A program made the translations under genes and the position numbers. 64,000 nucleotides of DNA from Urechidicola croceus (GTDB lineage Bacteria > Bacteroidota > Bacteroidia > Flavobacteriales > Flavobacteriaceae), in assembly GCF_001761325.1 (NCBI RefSeq), contig NZ_CP017478.1:2625501-2689500 (forward strand), read 5' to 3'. Below, piece after piece: positions 8,879 through 18,313 of this stretch. Every line of letters begins with the position of its first letter. Positions within the stretch are counted from its first letter, which is position 1. Under the pieces are notes generated by a model that saw nothing but the letters and a program-made list of their open reading frames with translations, made no database searches and was not told where the DNA came from.

Positions 8879-9675
8879 AAAAATTAATTATAATATTATT
8901 CATTTTACCGTTGACATTGTTTTCTCAACAAGACAAAACTGAACTTCAAAAAGAAGCGCGAAGATTGGTTCGTGAAGGAAATGAATTGTATAATCAATTG
9001 AAGTTTGCAGATGCTGAAGTTGCTTATAAAAAAGCTTTGGAAAATGATCCTAATTATGAAATAGCAGCTTATAATTTAGGTAATAGCCTAGCACAACAAA
9101 ATAGAAATAAAGAAGCAATTGCTGAATATGAAAAAGTTGTAAAAACAACAAAAGATAAGATGACACGTGCACAAACTATGCACAATATTGGCAATTCGTA
9201 TTATCAAGATAAAGATTTTCAAAATGCTGTAGAATCATACAAAAATTCATTAAGAGCAAACCCTAAAGATGATGAAACTCGATATAATTTGGCACTTGCT
9301 CAAAAGATGTTGAATGACCAGAATCAAAATCAAGACCAAAATCAAGATCAAAATCAAGATAAGAAAGATGATCAGAACAAAGAAAATCAAGACGATCAAA
9401 AACAAGATGAAAATCAAGATAAGAAAGAAGGTGATGATGAGCAGGATAATCAAGATAAAAAGGACGGTGATGATAAGCAAGACGAAAACAAAGAAAATCC
9501 TGAAAAAGATAAAAAAGACGATAATCAGCAGCCAAAACCACAACCCGGAAAATTATCTCCTCAACAAGTAGAACAACTTTTAGAAGCGATGAATAATGAA
9601 GAAAAGAAGACACAGGAGAAAATGAATGCAAAGAAAGAGCGTGGTAAAAAAATAAAACAAGAAAAAGATTGGTAA
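8875..9675 (+). CDS. batC: BatC, TPR protein with low-complexity charged tail
   Basis: A 266-residue exported protein: signal peptide (MKKLIIILFILPLTLFSQ), tetratricopeptide repeats from about 27 to 145, then a tail of about 80 residues made almost only of Asn, Gln, Asp, Glu and Lys (DQNQ and DKKDD units). The DNA of the tail is a CAAGATAAAAA-like degenerate tandem repeat that opens spurious reading frames on both strands. The TPR part fits a protein-interaction role between BatB and BatD/BatE. Confidence 0.88.
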   Translation: MKKLIIILFILPLTLFSQQDKTELQKEARRLVREGNELYNQLKFADAEVAYKKALENDPNYEIAAYNLGNSLAQQNRNKEAIAEYEKVVKTTKDKMTRAQTMHNIGNSYYQDKDFQNAVESYKNSLRANPKDDETRYNLALAQKMLNDQNQNQDQNQDQNQDKKDDQNKENQDDQKQDENQDKKEGDDEQDNQDKKDGDDKQDENKENPEKDKKDDNQQPKPQPGKLSPQQVEQLLEAMNNEEKKTQEKMNAKKERGKKIKQEKDW

Positions 9676-9684
9676 GTTTGTCAT

Positions 9685-11457
9685 ATGAGTATTAAACAAG
9701 TTTTCATATCATTTTTTATACTATTCACAACAGTATCATTATCAGCTCAAGAAATAGTTGAGTTGACTACTTCTGTGAGTAAAAAGGAATTGGGAATAAA
9801 TCAACGTTTAAAAATTGAGTTTTCAATAAATAAACAAGGCGGAGATAATTTTGAACCTCCAAAATTTGAAAATTTTGAAGTAATTGCTGGACCAAGTTCT
9901 TCTATAAATCAATCTTGGATTAATGGAAAAGCATCCTATTCTCAGGCTTATATTTATATAATTAAACCCAATAAAGTAGGAACTTTTATAATTCCACCGG
10001 CAACAATTGAATATGAAGGAAAATTAATTAAATCAAATACAGTTCAAGTTACAGTTTTAAGCGAATCAGAAGTGCCAAAAGATCCTAACGACCCTTCATA
10101 TATTGCTAGTCAAAATGTTCATTTAGTCGCTGAGGTTTCCGATACCAATCCTTATGTTGGTGAAGGTATTTATGTAGTTTATAAACTGTATTGGAGTACT
10201 AAAATTGGATTGGGAGATTGGAGAGTAAATGATTTACCTCAGTTTAACGGTTTTTGGAATCAAGATATTGAAGTAACAAATAGAGAGGCAAAAAACACAA
10301 CCTACAAAGGTGAAAAATACAGGTCAATTGTAATTTCTCGAGCATTACTTATTCCTCAAAAATCTGGAAAATTGAATATTGATCCAATCAATGCAGATTT
10401 AACTGTACATATTCCTACTGGTCGTGGAGACTTTTTTGGAAATGCAATCACCCATAGAATGGGTTATTCGGTTTCTTCGGGTAAAAGAACAGTAAATGTA
10501 AAGGACTTGCCAATTAATGGAAAACCAGAAAATTTTACAGGTGCTGTAGGAGATTTTGATTTCGTTTTAAGTGCCTCTAAAGATATTTTAAGAGCAAATG
10601 AAACTACACAAGTAAATGTAAAAGTACTTGGTAAAGGAAATTTAAAATTATTTGAAATTCCTAAGATATCTACTCCAAGTGAGTTAGAAGTTTATACTCC
10701 TGAACACAACGAAAATGTACGTACAACTTTATCAGGTTTATCAGGAGAAATTTCTGATTCATATACTATAGTTCCACAGTATAAAGGGAAATATAAAATT
10801 CCTGAAGTCTCATTTTCATATTTTGATCCTGAACAAGAAAAGTATAATACAATTATTGCGAAATCTCTGATTGTTGATGTCATTGAAGGTAAGTCGCTTC
10901 CTAGTTCAAGTGTAGATCAAGTCAAGATTAATAAACAAGATGTTGTTCTTTCAGCAAATAATTTTAGATATATTCAAAACAAAACAAAATTTGAACCGAT
11001 GGTTCGGAAAGATTTTTTTAAGTCGAAATTGTTTTATTCACTTTTACTCTTACCATTTTTAGCAATTCCAATAGGAATATTTTTAGGAAAGAAAAAGGAT
11101 GAAAGAGATAGTGATATTGTTGGAAATAGACAAAGAAAAGCAGATAGAATGGCTAAAAAATATTTGTCTCAAGCAAAAAAACAATTAGGCAAAAAAGAAG
11201 CATTTTATATTGCACTTGAAAAGGCATTACATAACTTTTTAAAGGCAAAATTGAATATAGAAACGACTGATATCAGTAAAGAAAAGATTACTGAAATTTT
11301 GCAGGAAAGAAAGGTTGATTCAGAAACAATTAAAGAGTTTGTAGAGGTATTAAATGATTGTGATTTTGCAAGATATACACCAACTACTAGTACTATGATG
11401 CAGCAAGAATATGATAAGGCAAGAGTAGTTATTACTAAGATTGATAAACAGATTTAA
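9685..11457 (+). CDS. batD: BatD, oxygen-tolerance family protein
   Basis: A 590-residue protein with a signal peptide ending near SLSAQ, a long periplasmic region of beta-rich Ig-like units, one transmembrane helix near 450 (LFYSLLLLPFLAIPIGIFLG) and a cytoplasmic helical tail. Length, layout and place fit BatD. It lies 9 bases after batC and stops directly before batE with no gap. Confidence 0.9.
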   Translation: MSIKQVFISFFILFTTVSLSAQEIVELTTSVSKKELGINQRLKIEFSINKQGGDNFEPPKFENFEVIAGPSSSINQSWINGKASYSQAYIYIIKPNKVGTFIIPPATIEYEGKLIKSNTVQVTVLSESEVPKDPNDPSYIASQNVHLVAEVSDTNPYVGEGIYVVYKLYWSTKIGLGDWRVNDLPQFNGFWNQDIEVTNREAKNTTYKGEKYRSIVISRALLIPQKSGKLNIDPINADLTVHIPTGRGDFFGNAITHRMGYSVSSGKRTVNVKDLPINGKPENFTGAVGDFDFVLSASKDILRANETTQVNVKVLGKGNLKLFEIPKISTPSELEVYTPEHNENVRTTLSGLSGEISDSYTIVPQYKGKYKIPEVSFSYFDPEQEKYNTIIAKSLIVDVIEGKSLPSSSVDQVKINKQDVVLSANNFRYIQNKTKFEPMVRKDFFKSKLFYSLLLLPFLAIPIGIFLGKKKDERDSDIVGNRQRKADRMAKKYLSQAKKQLGKKEAFYIALEKALHNFLKAKLNIETTDISKEKITEILQERKVDSETIKEFVEVLNDCDFARYTPTTSTMMQQEYDKARVVITKIDKQI

Positions 11458-12213
11458 ATGAAGCAAATATTAATTATAACATTTTTAGTTTTTTCTGCAT
11501 TTGGGTTTAGCCAATCAGCAGACAGTTTATTTGTGCAAGCAAATGAGTTGTATAAAAACGAAAATTATACTGAAGCAATTGAAGTCTATAAAAAAATAGA
11601 AGAAACTAAAGTGCATTCAGATGAATTGTATTTTAATATGGCTAATAGTTATTATAAGTTAAATAAAGTAGCTCCTTCAATTTATTATTATGAAAAGGCA
11701 CTGAAACTAAACCCTTCAAATAGTGATGCAAAGACCAATCTCACTTTTGCAAAAAAAATGTCTATTGATGCTATTGAATCAATGCCAAAAACAATTTTTC
11801 AAAAATTTTCAGAGAGTATAATTTATAAACTTTCTTATAATTCTTGGGCATGGGCAGCAGTTGTGTTCTCATTTTTGGGAGCATTATTATTTTTGTTATA
11901 TCATTTTGCGTATTCATCCGGAAAGAAATTACTCTACTTTAATACAAGTATTATAAGCGCATTATTCCTTATAGTCTCTGTGGTATTTGCTTTTCAAGCA
12001 TATACGCATACAGTAAATACCAAATCAGCAATTATTTTTAAACAAACAAGCGACGTTAAGAATGCACCAACTCTTAATAGTGATACTGTTTTTGAATTGC
12101 ATGAAGGAACAAAAGTATTAGTACTTGATGCAATTGATGATTGGAATAAAATCAAATTAGCCGATGGCAAAATAGGCTGGATAATTTCTGATGATATAAA
12201 ATTGTTAAACTAA
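11458..12213 (+). CDS. batE: BatE, TPR and SH3-like protein
   Basis: A 251-residue protein with a signal peptide (MKQILIITFLVFSAFGFSQ), TPR repeats (about 20-100), two hydrophobic helices (about 129-150 and 160-185) and a C-terminal bacterial SH3-like domain (APTLNSDTVFELHEGTKVLV...WIISDDIKLL). It is the last gene of the Bat operon, followed by a 61-base gap with a new promoter. Confidence 0.87.
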   Translation: MKQILIITFLVFSAFGFSQSADSLFVQANELYKNENYTEAIEVYKKIEETKVHSDELYFNMANSYYKLNKVAPSIYYYEKALKLNPSNSDAKTNLTFAKKMSIDAIESMPKTIFQKFSESIIYKLSYNSWAWAAVVFSFLGALLFLLYHFAYSSGKKLLYFNTSIISALFLIVSVVFAFQAYTHTVNTKSAIIFKQTSDVKNAPTLNSDTVFELHEGTKVLVLDAIDDWNKIKLADGKIGWIISDDIKLLN

Positions 12214-12247
12214 TAGCACTTTAATTAAACAAATAAATTTAATACCT

Positions 12248-12255
12248 TATATTTG
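12248..12255 (+). promoter_or_regulatory. Probable -7 element for the inorganic-carbon operon
   Basis: TATATTTG is an exact TAnnTTTG match 20 bases before the ATG at 12275. No clean TTG was found at -33. It would drive the small exported protein and perhaps the following six genes. Confidence 0.45.
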
Positions 12256-12274
12256 CTCCAAAGTTGAATTATAT

Positions 12275-12577
12275 ATGCTTAAAAAATTTATCCCTTTATT
12301 TTTTTCTTTCATCTTTTTATTAATGATAACGGCTCCTACAATTGTAAATTTAATTGATAGAGAGAATGATATAGTTGAATTAATAGGACAAAATGAAGAG
12401 GAAGAAAAAGGAGAAGAAAAGTTAAAAAACTTAGAAATTAAACTTATAAATATTGAGCAAAATATTAATAACTATGAATACATTTCTTCTAATAAACTAA
12501 ATGAGTTTTATAATAAAAGGTATACAAAGCCATTAATATCACTTACGCTACCTCCTCCTAAATATTTAGCTATCTAA
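12275..12577 (+). CDS. Small exported or membrane protein of unknown function
   Basis: A 100-residue protein: basic start, strong hydrophobic stretch (residues 5-27, IPLFFSFIFLLMITAPTIVNLI), then an acidic Glu/Lys-rich segment (about 40-60) likely to be helical, and a C-terminus ending in LPPPKYLAI. It matches no family I can name. It has a good -7 element and lies 101 bases upstream of the first SulP transporter, so it may belong to that operon. The gap to SulP contains the palindrome AAGGATTTAAATCCTT (12586-12601), which may attenuate read-through. Confidence 0.6.
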   Translation: MLKKFIPLFFSFIFLLMITAPTIVNLIDRENDIVELIGQNEEEEKGEEKLKNLEIKLINIEQNINNYEYISSNKLNEFYNKRYTKPLISLTLPPPKYLAI

Positions 12578-12678
12578 TCAGTCTAAAGGATTTAAATCCT
12601 TAAATCAAATTATTTATTAAAAAAGTTTAAAATACATCTCAATTTCATAGAAAATTTGAGGAAAAAATTATTTATTAT

Positions 12679-14238
12679 ATGTTAAAATATATTAAAAACG
12701 ACTTGCCGGCGAGTATAGTTGTATTTTTTGTTGCATTACCATTATGTTTAGGTATTGCATTAGCAAGTGGAGCCCCACTTTTTTCAGGATTAATTGCAGG
12801 AATTATTGGAGGAATTGTAGTAGGTTCAATTAGTGGTTCAAAAATAGGGGTTAGTGGCCCTGCAGCGGGATTAGCAGCAATAGTATTTGCTGCAATTGCA
12901 TCTTTAGGATATCAAAACTTTTTAGTTGCCGTAGTTATAGCCGGTGTAATTCAAATACTTTTTGGAGTATTAAAATTGGGGATCATAGGATATTATTTTC
13001 CTTCTTCAGTAATTAAAGGAATGTTAACAGGTATTGGTATTATTATTATTTTAAAACAAATACCTTATTTTGTTGGATATATCCCATCTAAAGGTGAAGG
13101 TACTTTTACACCTATTTACAATTCTCTTATGAATATTAGTTTGCCAAATACAATGATTGCCTTAATAGGTTTGGGTATTTTATTGCTTTGGGATAAAGTT
13201 TTAACTAAAAAACATAAAATTTTTAGTTTAATTCAAGGACCACTAGTAGCAGTAATTGTTGGTATTATTTTCTACGTATTATTTAAGAACAATACAAGCT
13301 TAGCAATAGAAAGTAAAAATTTAGTAAGTGTACCAATACCAGAAGATGTTTCATCATTTTTGGGCCAATTTAGTTTTCCTAACTTTAGTGAAATAACAAA
13401 TCCTAAAATTTGGATTGTAGCTTTCACAATTGCATTGGTAGCTAGTTTAGAGACTTTACTTTGTGTAGAAGCCACTGACAAGCTAGATCCAGCAAAAAAT
13501 GTAACACCAACTAATCGCGAATTATTTGCTCAAGGATCAGGTAATATACTTTCAGGTTTAATAGGAGGTTTGCCAATTACTCAAGTAATTGTTCGTAGTT
13601 CTGCTAATATTCAATCAGGAGGTAAAAGTAAAATGTCTGCAATTATTCACGGATTTTTCTTGTTAATTTCAGTTATATTAATACCAAGATTATTAAATAA
13701 AATACCATTATCTGTATTAGCGGCTGTTTTATTAATTGTTGGTTATAAACTAGCCAAACCAGCATTATTTAAAACAATGTATAATTTAGGATGGAAACAA
13801 TCTATTCCATTTACAGTTACAGTTTTAGGTATTGTATTTATCGACTTATTATGGGGAATTGGATTAGGATTAGCAGTTGGTATTGTGGTAATATTGATTA
13901 AAAGTTATCAAAACTCACATTTCTTACATATAGAAGATAAAAGTAATGGTAAGCATAAAATTAAAATGACACTTGCCGAAGAAGTTACTTTCTTTAATAA
14001 AGGAGCTATTCTTAAAGAATTGGATAGTTTACCTATTGATACCTATTTAGAAATAAATCTTATAAAGACAAGATATTTAGATAATGATATCATTGAGATT
14101 CTTGAAGATTTTTTAATTAAAGCAAAGGAAAGAAATATAGATATTAAACTAGTATCAAAAAGAGGAATTGCAGAAAATCCTTCAAGTTTTGTAGAATTCT
14201 TTAATGAAAGACCTAAGTCTGAATTAAGTTTAAGTTAA
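12679..14238 (+). CDS. SulP family anion (probably bicarbonate) transporter with STAS domain
   Basis: A 519-residue SulP permease: about 10-14 membrane segments spread from residue 12 to about 412, early SulP motif (ALPLCLGIALASGAPLFSGLIAGIIGGIVVG), conserved GSGNILSGLIGGLPITQVIVRSSANIQSGGKSK, and a C-terminal STAS domain (about 420-519). SulP proteins move sulfate, bicarbonate or other anions. Linkage to two carbonic anhydrases points to bicarbonate, as for BicA; this is inference. It lies 5 bases from the universal stress protein gene. Confidence 0.85.
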   Translation: MLKYIKNDLPASIVVFFVALPLCLGIALASGAPLFSGLIAGIIGGIVVGSISGSKIGVSGPAAGLAAIVFAAIASLGYQNFLVAVVIAGVIQILFGVLKLGIIGYYFPSSVIKGMLTGIGIIIILKQIPYFVGYIPSKGEGTFTPIYNSLMNISLPNTMIALIGLGILLLWDKVLTKKHKIFSLIQGPLVAVIVGIIFYVLFKNNTSLAIESKNLVSVPIPEDVSSFLGQFSFPNFSEITNPKIWIVAFTIALVASLETLLCVEATDKLDPAKNVTPTNRELFAQGSGNILSGLIGGLPITQVIVRSSANIQSGGKSKMSAIIHGFFLLISVILIPRLLNKIPLSVLAAVLLIVGYKLAKPALFKTMYNLGWKQSIPFTVTVLGIVFIDLLWGIGLGLAVGIVVILIKSYQNSHFLHIEDKSNGKHKIKMTLAEEVTFFNKGAILKELDSLPIDTYLEINLIKTRYLDNDIIEILEDFLIKAKERNIDIKLVSKRGIAENPSSFVEFFNERPKSELSLS

Positions 14239-14243
14239 TTATT

Positions 14244-15032
14244 ATGAAAAATAAAAAAATATTAGTGCTTTCAGACTTAAAAAAGTCAACAAATAAAGTG
14301 CTCAAAAACTCAGTCGGATTAGCAAAAATGGTTCAAGGAGATATTCAATTTTTTCATGTTACCAAACCTATTGAAGTCGTTGAACAAGACAATCAATTAT
14401 CTGCAATTAGGTCAATTAATGAAACCCAAAATTCACTTAAAAATAAGATAGAAGATTCTATTAAAAATATAACAGATAATCATGGAATAACTATAAAATA
14501 TAAATTTACTATAGGAAATATTAAAAATGAAATTGGTAAATATATTGAAGAGGTGAAGCCAGATATAATTGTTTTGGGAAAAAGAAAACCTATTAGTTTT
14601 ATTGGTGATAACATAACAGGATTTATTTTAGAAAAGTTTAAAGGTATAATTTTAATAACTGGAGACAAAAGCACTTTAGAACCAAATGAAAATTTATCTT
14701 TAGGGATGTTAAATGCCAATCAAAATGATTTAAATTTTGATTTAATAGAAAATTTAATATCACATTCCAAAAAACCTCTTAAATCATTTAATATAGTTAA
14801 AAATTTAAAAGAATTTAATAAAACTTACAACGATGATTCAAAAAAGGAAATATTAAATTATGTTTTTGAAGAAAATAGTAATTCAATAAAAAATGTATCA
14901 AATTTTATATCCAAGAGTGATGTTAATTTACTATGTTTTGATAGGTCAGATAAAACAAAAAGAGACATTAATTATACAAGTGTTAATAAAGTGATAAAAA
15001 ATACAGATGTATCACTTTTATTAACTCAATAA
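14244..15032 (+). CDS. Universal stress protein family protein
   Basis: A 262-residue soluble protein with an N-terminal Usp-like fold: KILVLSDLKKSTNKVLKNSVGLAK at the start and PDIIVLGKRK plus a C-terminal strand ILITGD near 130-140. The second half is more divergent and may be a degenerate second Usp domain (ends DVSLLLTQ). The usual ATP-binding G-2X-G-9X-G(S/T) signature is not clear. It lies between SulP and carbonic anhydrase genes and may sense or modulate transport, which is inference. Confidence 0.7.
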   Translation: MKNKKILVLSDLKKSTNKVLKNSVGLAKMVQGDIQFFHVTKPIEVVEQDNQLSAIRSINETQNSLKNKIEDSIKNITDNHGITIKYKFTIGNIKNEIGKYIEEVKPDIIVLGKRKPISFIGDNITGFILEKFKGIILITGDKSTLEPNENLSLGMLNANQNDLNFDLIENLISHSKKPLKSFNIVKNLKEFNKTYNDDSKKEILNYVFEENSNSIKNVSNFISKSDVNLLCFDRSDKTKRDINYTSVNKVIKNTDVSLLLTQ

Positions 15033-15052
15033 AAAATATAAATTAAAATATT

Positions 15053-15682
15053 ATGAAAGCACATACAAAAGAAACACAAGCAACAATGACTCCAGCGAAG
15101 TCATTACAAGAATTAAAAGAAGGAAACATTCGTTTTCAAAAAAACTTAAAAGCAAATAGAAATTTGCTTGAGCAGGTAAGTGATACTAGTAAAGGACAAT
15201 TTCCATTTGCTACAATATTAAGTTGTATAGATTCAAGAGTATCATCAGAACTAATATTTGATCAAGGAATAGGAGATATTTTTAGTGCAAGAGTCGCAGG
15301 AAATTTTGTAAATGAAGACATTCTTGGAAGTATGGAATTTGCATGTAAGTTAGCAGGAACAAACTTAGTCGTTGTATTGGGTCATACAAGTTGTGGAGCC
15401 GTAAAAGGTGCATGTGATGATGCTAAATTAGGAAACTTAACTAGTATGCTTGCAAAGATTAAACCTGCAGTTGACGCTGTTGAGGAGCCAAAAGATGCGA
15501 GTTTACGTAATTCTAAAAATATAGATTTTGTGAACACTGTCGCAGCTAAAAATGTTCAATTGACAATTGAAAATATAAGAAAAGATAGTGAGGTACTTGC
15601 AGAAATGGAAAAGAAAGGCGAAATTAAAATCGTTGGAGCAATGTATGATATCAACAGTGGTGCAGTAGAATTTTATCAATAA
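15053..15682 (+). CDS. Beta-carbonic anhydrase, first copy
   Basis: A 209-residue beta-class carbonic anhydrase with all Zn-site residues: Cys58 and Asp60 in CIDSR, His111 and Cys114 in GHTSCGA. It interconverts CO2 and bicarbonate. No signal peptide is seen, so it should be cytoplasmic, supplying or using bicarbonate moved by the SulP transporters. It is closely similar to the second copy at 18314. Confidence 0.92.
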   Translation: MKAHTKETQATMTPAKSLQELKEGNIRFQKNLKANRNLLEQVSDTSKGQFPFATILSCIDSRVSSELIFDQGIGDIFSARVAGNFVNEDILGSMEFACKLAGTNLVVVLGHTSCGAVKGACDDAKLGNLTSMLAKIKPAVDAVEEPKDASLRNSKNIDFVNTVAAKNVQLTIENIRKDSEVLAEMEKKGEIKIVGAMYDINSGAVEFYQ

Positions 15683-15695
15683 TACTTTTCTGAAA

Positions 15696-16376
15696 ATGAA
15701 ATTCAAATTACAAATAAAGCTTAAAACGGTAGTGTTAACTTTGATGTTAATGCTGCCGTTTATGGCTATAAGTCAAGAGAGTAATTTTGGAAATTGGCTC
15801 ATCTATATAGGAAATAAAAAGTTAAATAATAATTGGAACATTCATAACGAAATTCAATATAGAAATTATGATGCTATTGGAGATTTAGAGCAATTACTCT
15901 TAAGAACAGGACTAGGTTATACTTTTAATGAAGGTAAAAATAATGCTTTATTAGGCTATGGTTACATTTCTTCTAAAAATTATATTGGAGACACAGATGA
16001 TAAGTTAACGGTAAATGAACACCGAATCTTCCAGCAATTAACATCCAAGCAAAAGGTTGGAATTGTAGGGTTAAACCATCGTTATCGATTTGAACAACGA
16101 TTTGTTGAGAGCGATTTTAAAATGCGTTTCCGTTATTTTTTAGGTGTTACCGTTCCATTAAATAAAAAAGTGATAGAAGCTAAATCAATTTATGCATCAG
16201 TTTATAATGAAATTTTTTTAAATACGAAATCATCTATTTTTGATAGAAATAGGGTATATGCAGGTATTGGGTATAAGTTGAATAATTCGGTTCGATTAGA
16301 AGCTGGATATATGAATCAATTTTTTGAAACCTCAAGTAGAGATCAATTTAATATAATTTCATTTATTAATTTTTAA
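15696..16376 (+). CDS. DUF2490 family outer-membrane protein
   Basis: A 226-residue protein with a signal peptide (MKFKLQIKLKTVVLTLMLMLPFMAISQ) and alternating amphipathic strands rich in Tyr and Arg, ending in an aromatic residue (ISFINF) as expected for a beta-barrel. The FGNWLIYIGNKKLNNNWNIHNEIQYRNY start is typical of DUF2490. It lies 13 bases after the carbonic anhydrase. A pore role for anions is possible but only inferred from context. Confidence 0.78.
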   Translation: MKFKLQIKLKTVVLTLMLMLPFMAISQESNFGNWLIYIGNKKLNNNWNIHNEIQYRNYDAIGDLEQLLLRTGLGYTFNEGKNNALLGYGYISSKNYIGDTDDKLTVNEHRIFQQLTSKQKVGIVGLNHRYRFEQRFVESDFKMRFRYFLGVTVPLNKKVIEAKSIYASVYNEIFLNTKSSIFDRNRVYAGIGYKLNNSVRLEAGYMNQFFETSSRDQFNIISFINF

Positions 16377-16438
16377 GCTTTATATTGCTGAATATTAAAA
16401 TGTTAAAAATGTAGGTTTCAACTTAAACTAACTCTAAT

Positions 16439-18301
16439 ATGAAAAAATTATTCACTAATTTAAAAGGAGATTTATTTGGAGGTATTACTGCCGGAATTGT
16501 GGCTTTGCCTTTGGCGCTAGCATTTGGAGTGTCTTCGGGATTAGGTCCAAGTGCAGGGTTGTATGGAGCTATTTTCATTAGTTTTTTTGCAGCATTATTT
16601 GGAGGAACAAACACCCAGATTTCTGGACCTACTGCACCAATGACTGCGGTAAGTATGGTAATCATTGCAGGTATAATTGCTACTAATGATGGAGACGTTG
16701 AAAAAGCACTTCCAGCAATTTTAACTGTATTTCTTTTAGCTGGCCTCATGCAAATAGGTTTAGGTTTAATGGGCCTTGGTAAGTATATACGCTATATACC
16801 TTACCCTGTAGTTTCAGGGTTTATGACTGCAATTGGAGTTATAATTTTAGTAACTCAAATTTTACCAACTTTGGGTTATTACCCAAAAGAAGATGTTGAA
16901 TATGTGAATCAGTTTAAACCTGCAGCAGAAGAAGCTATACTTGAAAACATCCTTAAAGAAGAAGCCGCTGAAGATATATTAGTTCTTGAAGATTTTAAAG
17001 AAACTATTTCAAGGGCAGAAAAAATAACTGAAGCTGACATTTTAAAAGAGTCTCAAACACTTGCCGCTAAAAACGCTTCAGGTGTGTTAGGAGCATTAAA
17101 AGTATTGCCAAGAGCAATTAAAAATATTAATTGGCTTGAAGTGATATTAGCTTTAGGTACAATTTTTATTATTTATGGATTTAAACGTATTACAACAAAA
17201 GTGCCAAGTACATTAGTGGCACTTATAGTAATGTCAGCTATAGCTATTTTGGCAAAATTAGATTATAGACCCATTCCACAAATTCCTGAAGGACTTCCAC
17301 AATTCAAGACTGAAATTTTTTCAAACTTTAATCTAGGAAGTATACAGCCTTACATTTTTACTGCTTTAGCACTGTCATTATTAGGAGCAATTGATTCTTT
17401 ATTAACTAGTATAGTTGCAGATAATATGACAAAAACTAAACATAAGCCAAATAAGGAATTGATAGGTCAAGGAATTGGAAATAGTATTGCTTCAATGTTC
17501 GGAGGTATTCCAGGAGCAGGAGCAACAATCCGTACAGTTGTAAACATCAATTCTGGTGGAAAAACAAAACTGTCTGGTATGGTTGCAGGTATTTTACTAT
17601 TTGTAATTCTTTTAGCAATTGCACCTTTGGCATCTAAAATACCAGCAGCAGTATTAGCAGGTATTTTAATAACAGTTGGTATAGGAGTTATGGACTATAA
17701 AGGTCTAAAAGCGATTCCATTTTTACCAAAAGATATTAAATTAGGACCTATTAAATTAAGTTCCGAAGTGTTGATAATGCTTATAGTTTTAGTACTGTCA
17801 TCTTTCTGGGATTTGGTTTATGCGGTTGGAATTGGTTTAGTAATAGCATCTTTAATGTTTATGAAAAAAATTGGTGATTTAACTGCTGAGCGAAGTGATG
17901 TTAAATCATTAAAAGAGGAAGCTTGGGAAGATGAAGGAAGTTTTCCTAAAAATCTAAAGGAAGAGGTTTTTATTAAACATATAAAGGGGCCATTGTTTTT
18001 TGGATCAACTAGTAATTTTCAAGCATTAGCGCTACAAATTCCTGATACTGCATCTACAGTAGTTATGAGATTAGATCGTATGCAATATATGGATCAATCT
18101 GGTTTATATGCAATGGAAGATATGCTTCAAGATTTGAAGAAAAAAGAGGTTAATGTACTATATGTAGGCCTATTAAACCAACCTAGATATATGATGGAAC
18201 GTATTGATATTATTCCTGATTTCATTCCAAATGAACACATTTTTGAAAATTTTGATGATTGTATGAATTGGATAAAAGAAAATATAGAAGATAAATTTTG
18301 A
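16439..18301 (+). CDS. SulP family anion (probably bicarbonate) transporter with STAS domain, second copy
   Basis: A 620-residue SulP permease, about 100 residues longer than the first. SulP motifs include GISAGIVALPLALAFGVSSG-like residues 13-32 and GNSIASMFGGIPGAGATIRTVVNINSGGKTKLSG. It carries an acidic, probably soluble insertion at about 145-210 (EEAILENILKEEAAEDILVLE). The C-terminal STAS domain contains MDQSGLYA, the canonical phospho-acceptor-like Ser position. It is followed after 12 bases by the second carbonic anhydrase, so the SulP-CA pair is duplicated. Confidence 0.87.
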   Translation: MKKLFTNLKGDLFGGITAGIVALPLALAFGVSSGLGPSAGLYGAIFISFFAALFGGTNTQISGPTAPMTAVSMVIIAGIIATNDGDVEKALPAILTVFLLAGLMQIGLGLMGLGKYIRYIPYPVVSGFMTAIGVIILVTQILPTLGYYPKEDVEYVNQFKPAAEEAILENILKEEAAEDILVLEDFKETISRAEKITEADILKESQTLAAKNASGVLGALKVLPRAIKNINWLEVILALGTIFIIYGFKRITTKVPSTLVALIVMSAIAILAKLDYRPIPQIPEGLPQFKTEIFSNFNLGSIQPYIFTALALSLLGAIDSLLTSIVADNMTKTKHKPNKELIGQGIGNSIASMFGGIPGAGATIRTVVNINSGGKTKLSGMVAGILLFVILLAIAPLASKIPAAVLAGILITVGIGVMDYKGLKAIPFLPKDIKLGPIKLSSEVLIMLIVLVLSSFWDLVYAVGIGLVIASLMFMKKIGDLTAERSDVKSLKEEAWEDEGSFPKNLKEEVFIKHIKGPLFFGSTSNFQALALQIPDTASTVVMRLDRMQYMDQSGLYAMEDMLQDLKKKEVNVLYVGLLNQPRYMMERIDIIPDFIPNEHIFENFDDCMNWIKENIEDKF

Positions 18302-18313
18302 AAATAAAATATT

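Noticed and set aside
9250-9631. Long open frames on both strands opposite the batC tail (hydrophobic or Lys/Ile-rich proteins)
   Set aside because: They arise from the low-complexity Gln/Asn/Asp/Lys repeat of batC; their composition is an artefact and batC has clear TPR homology.
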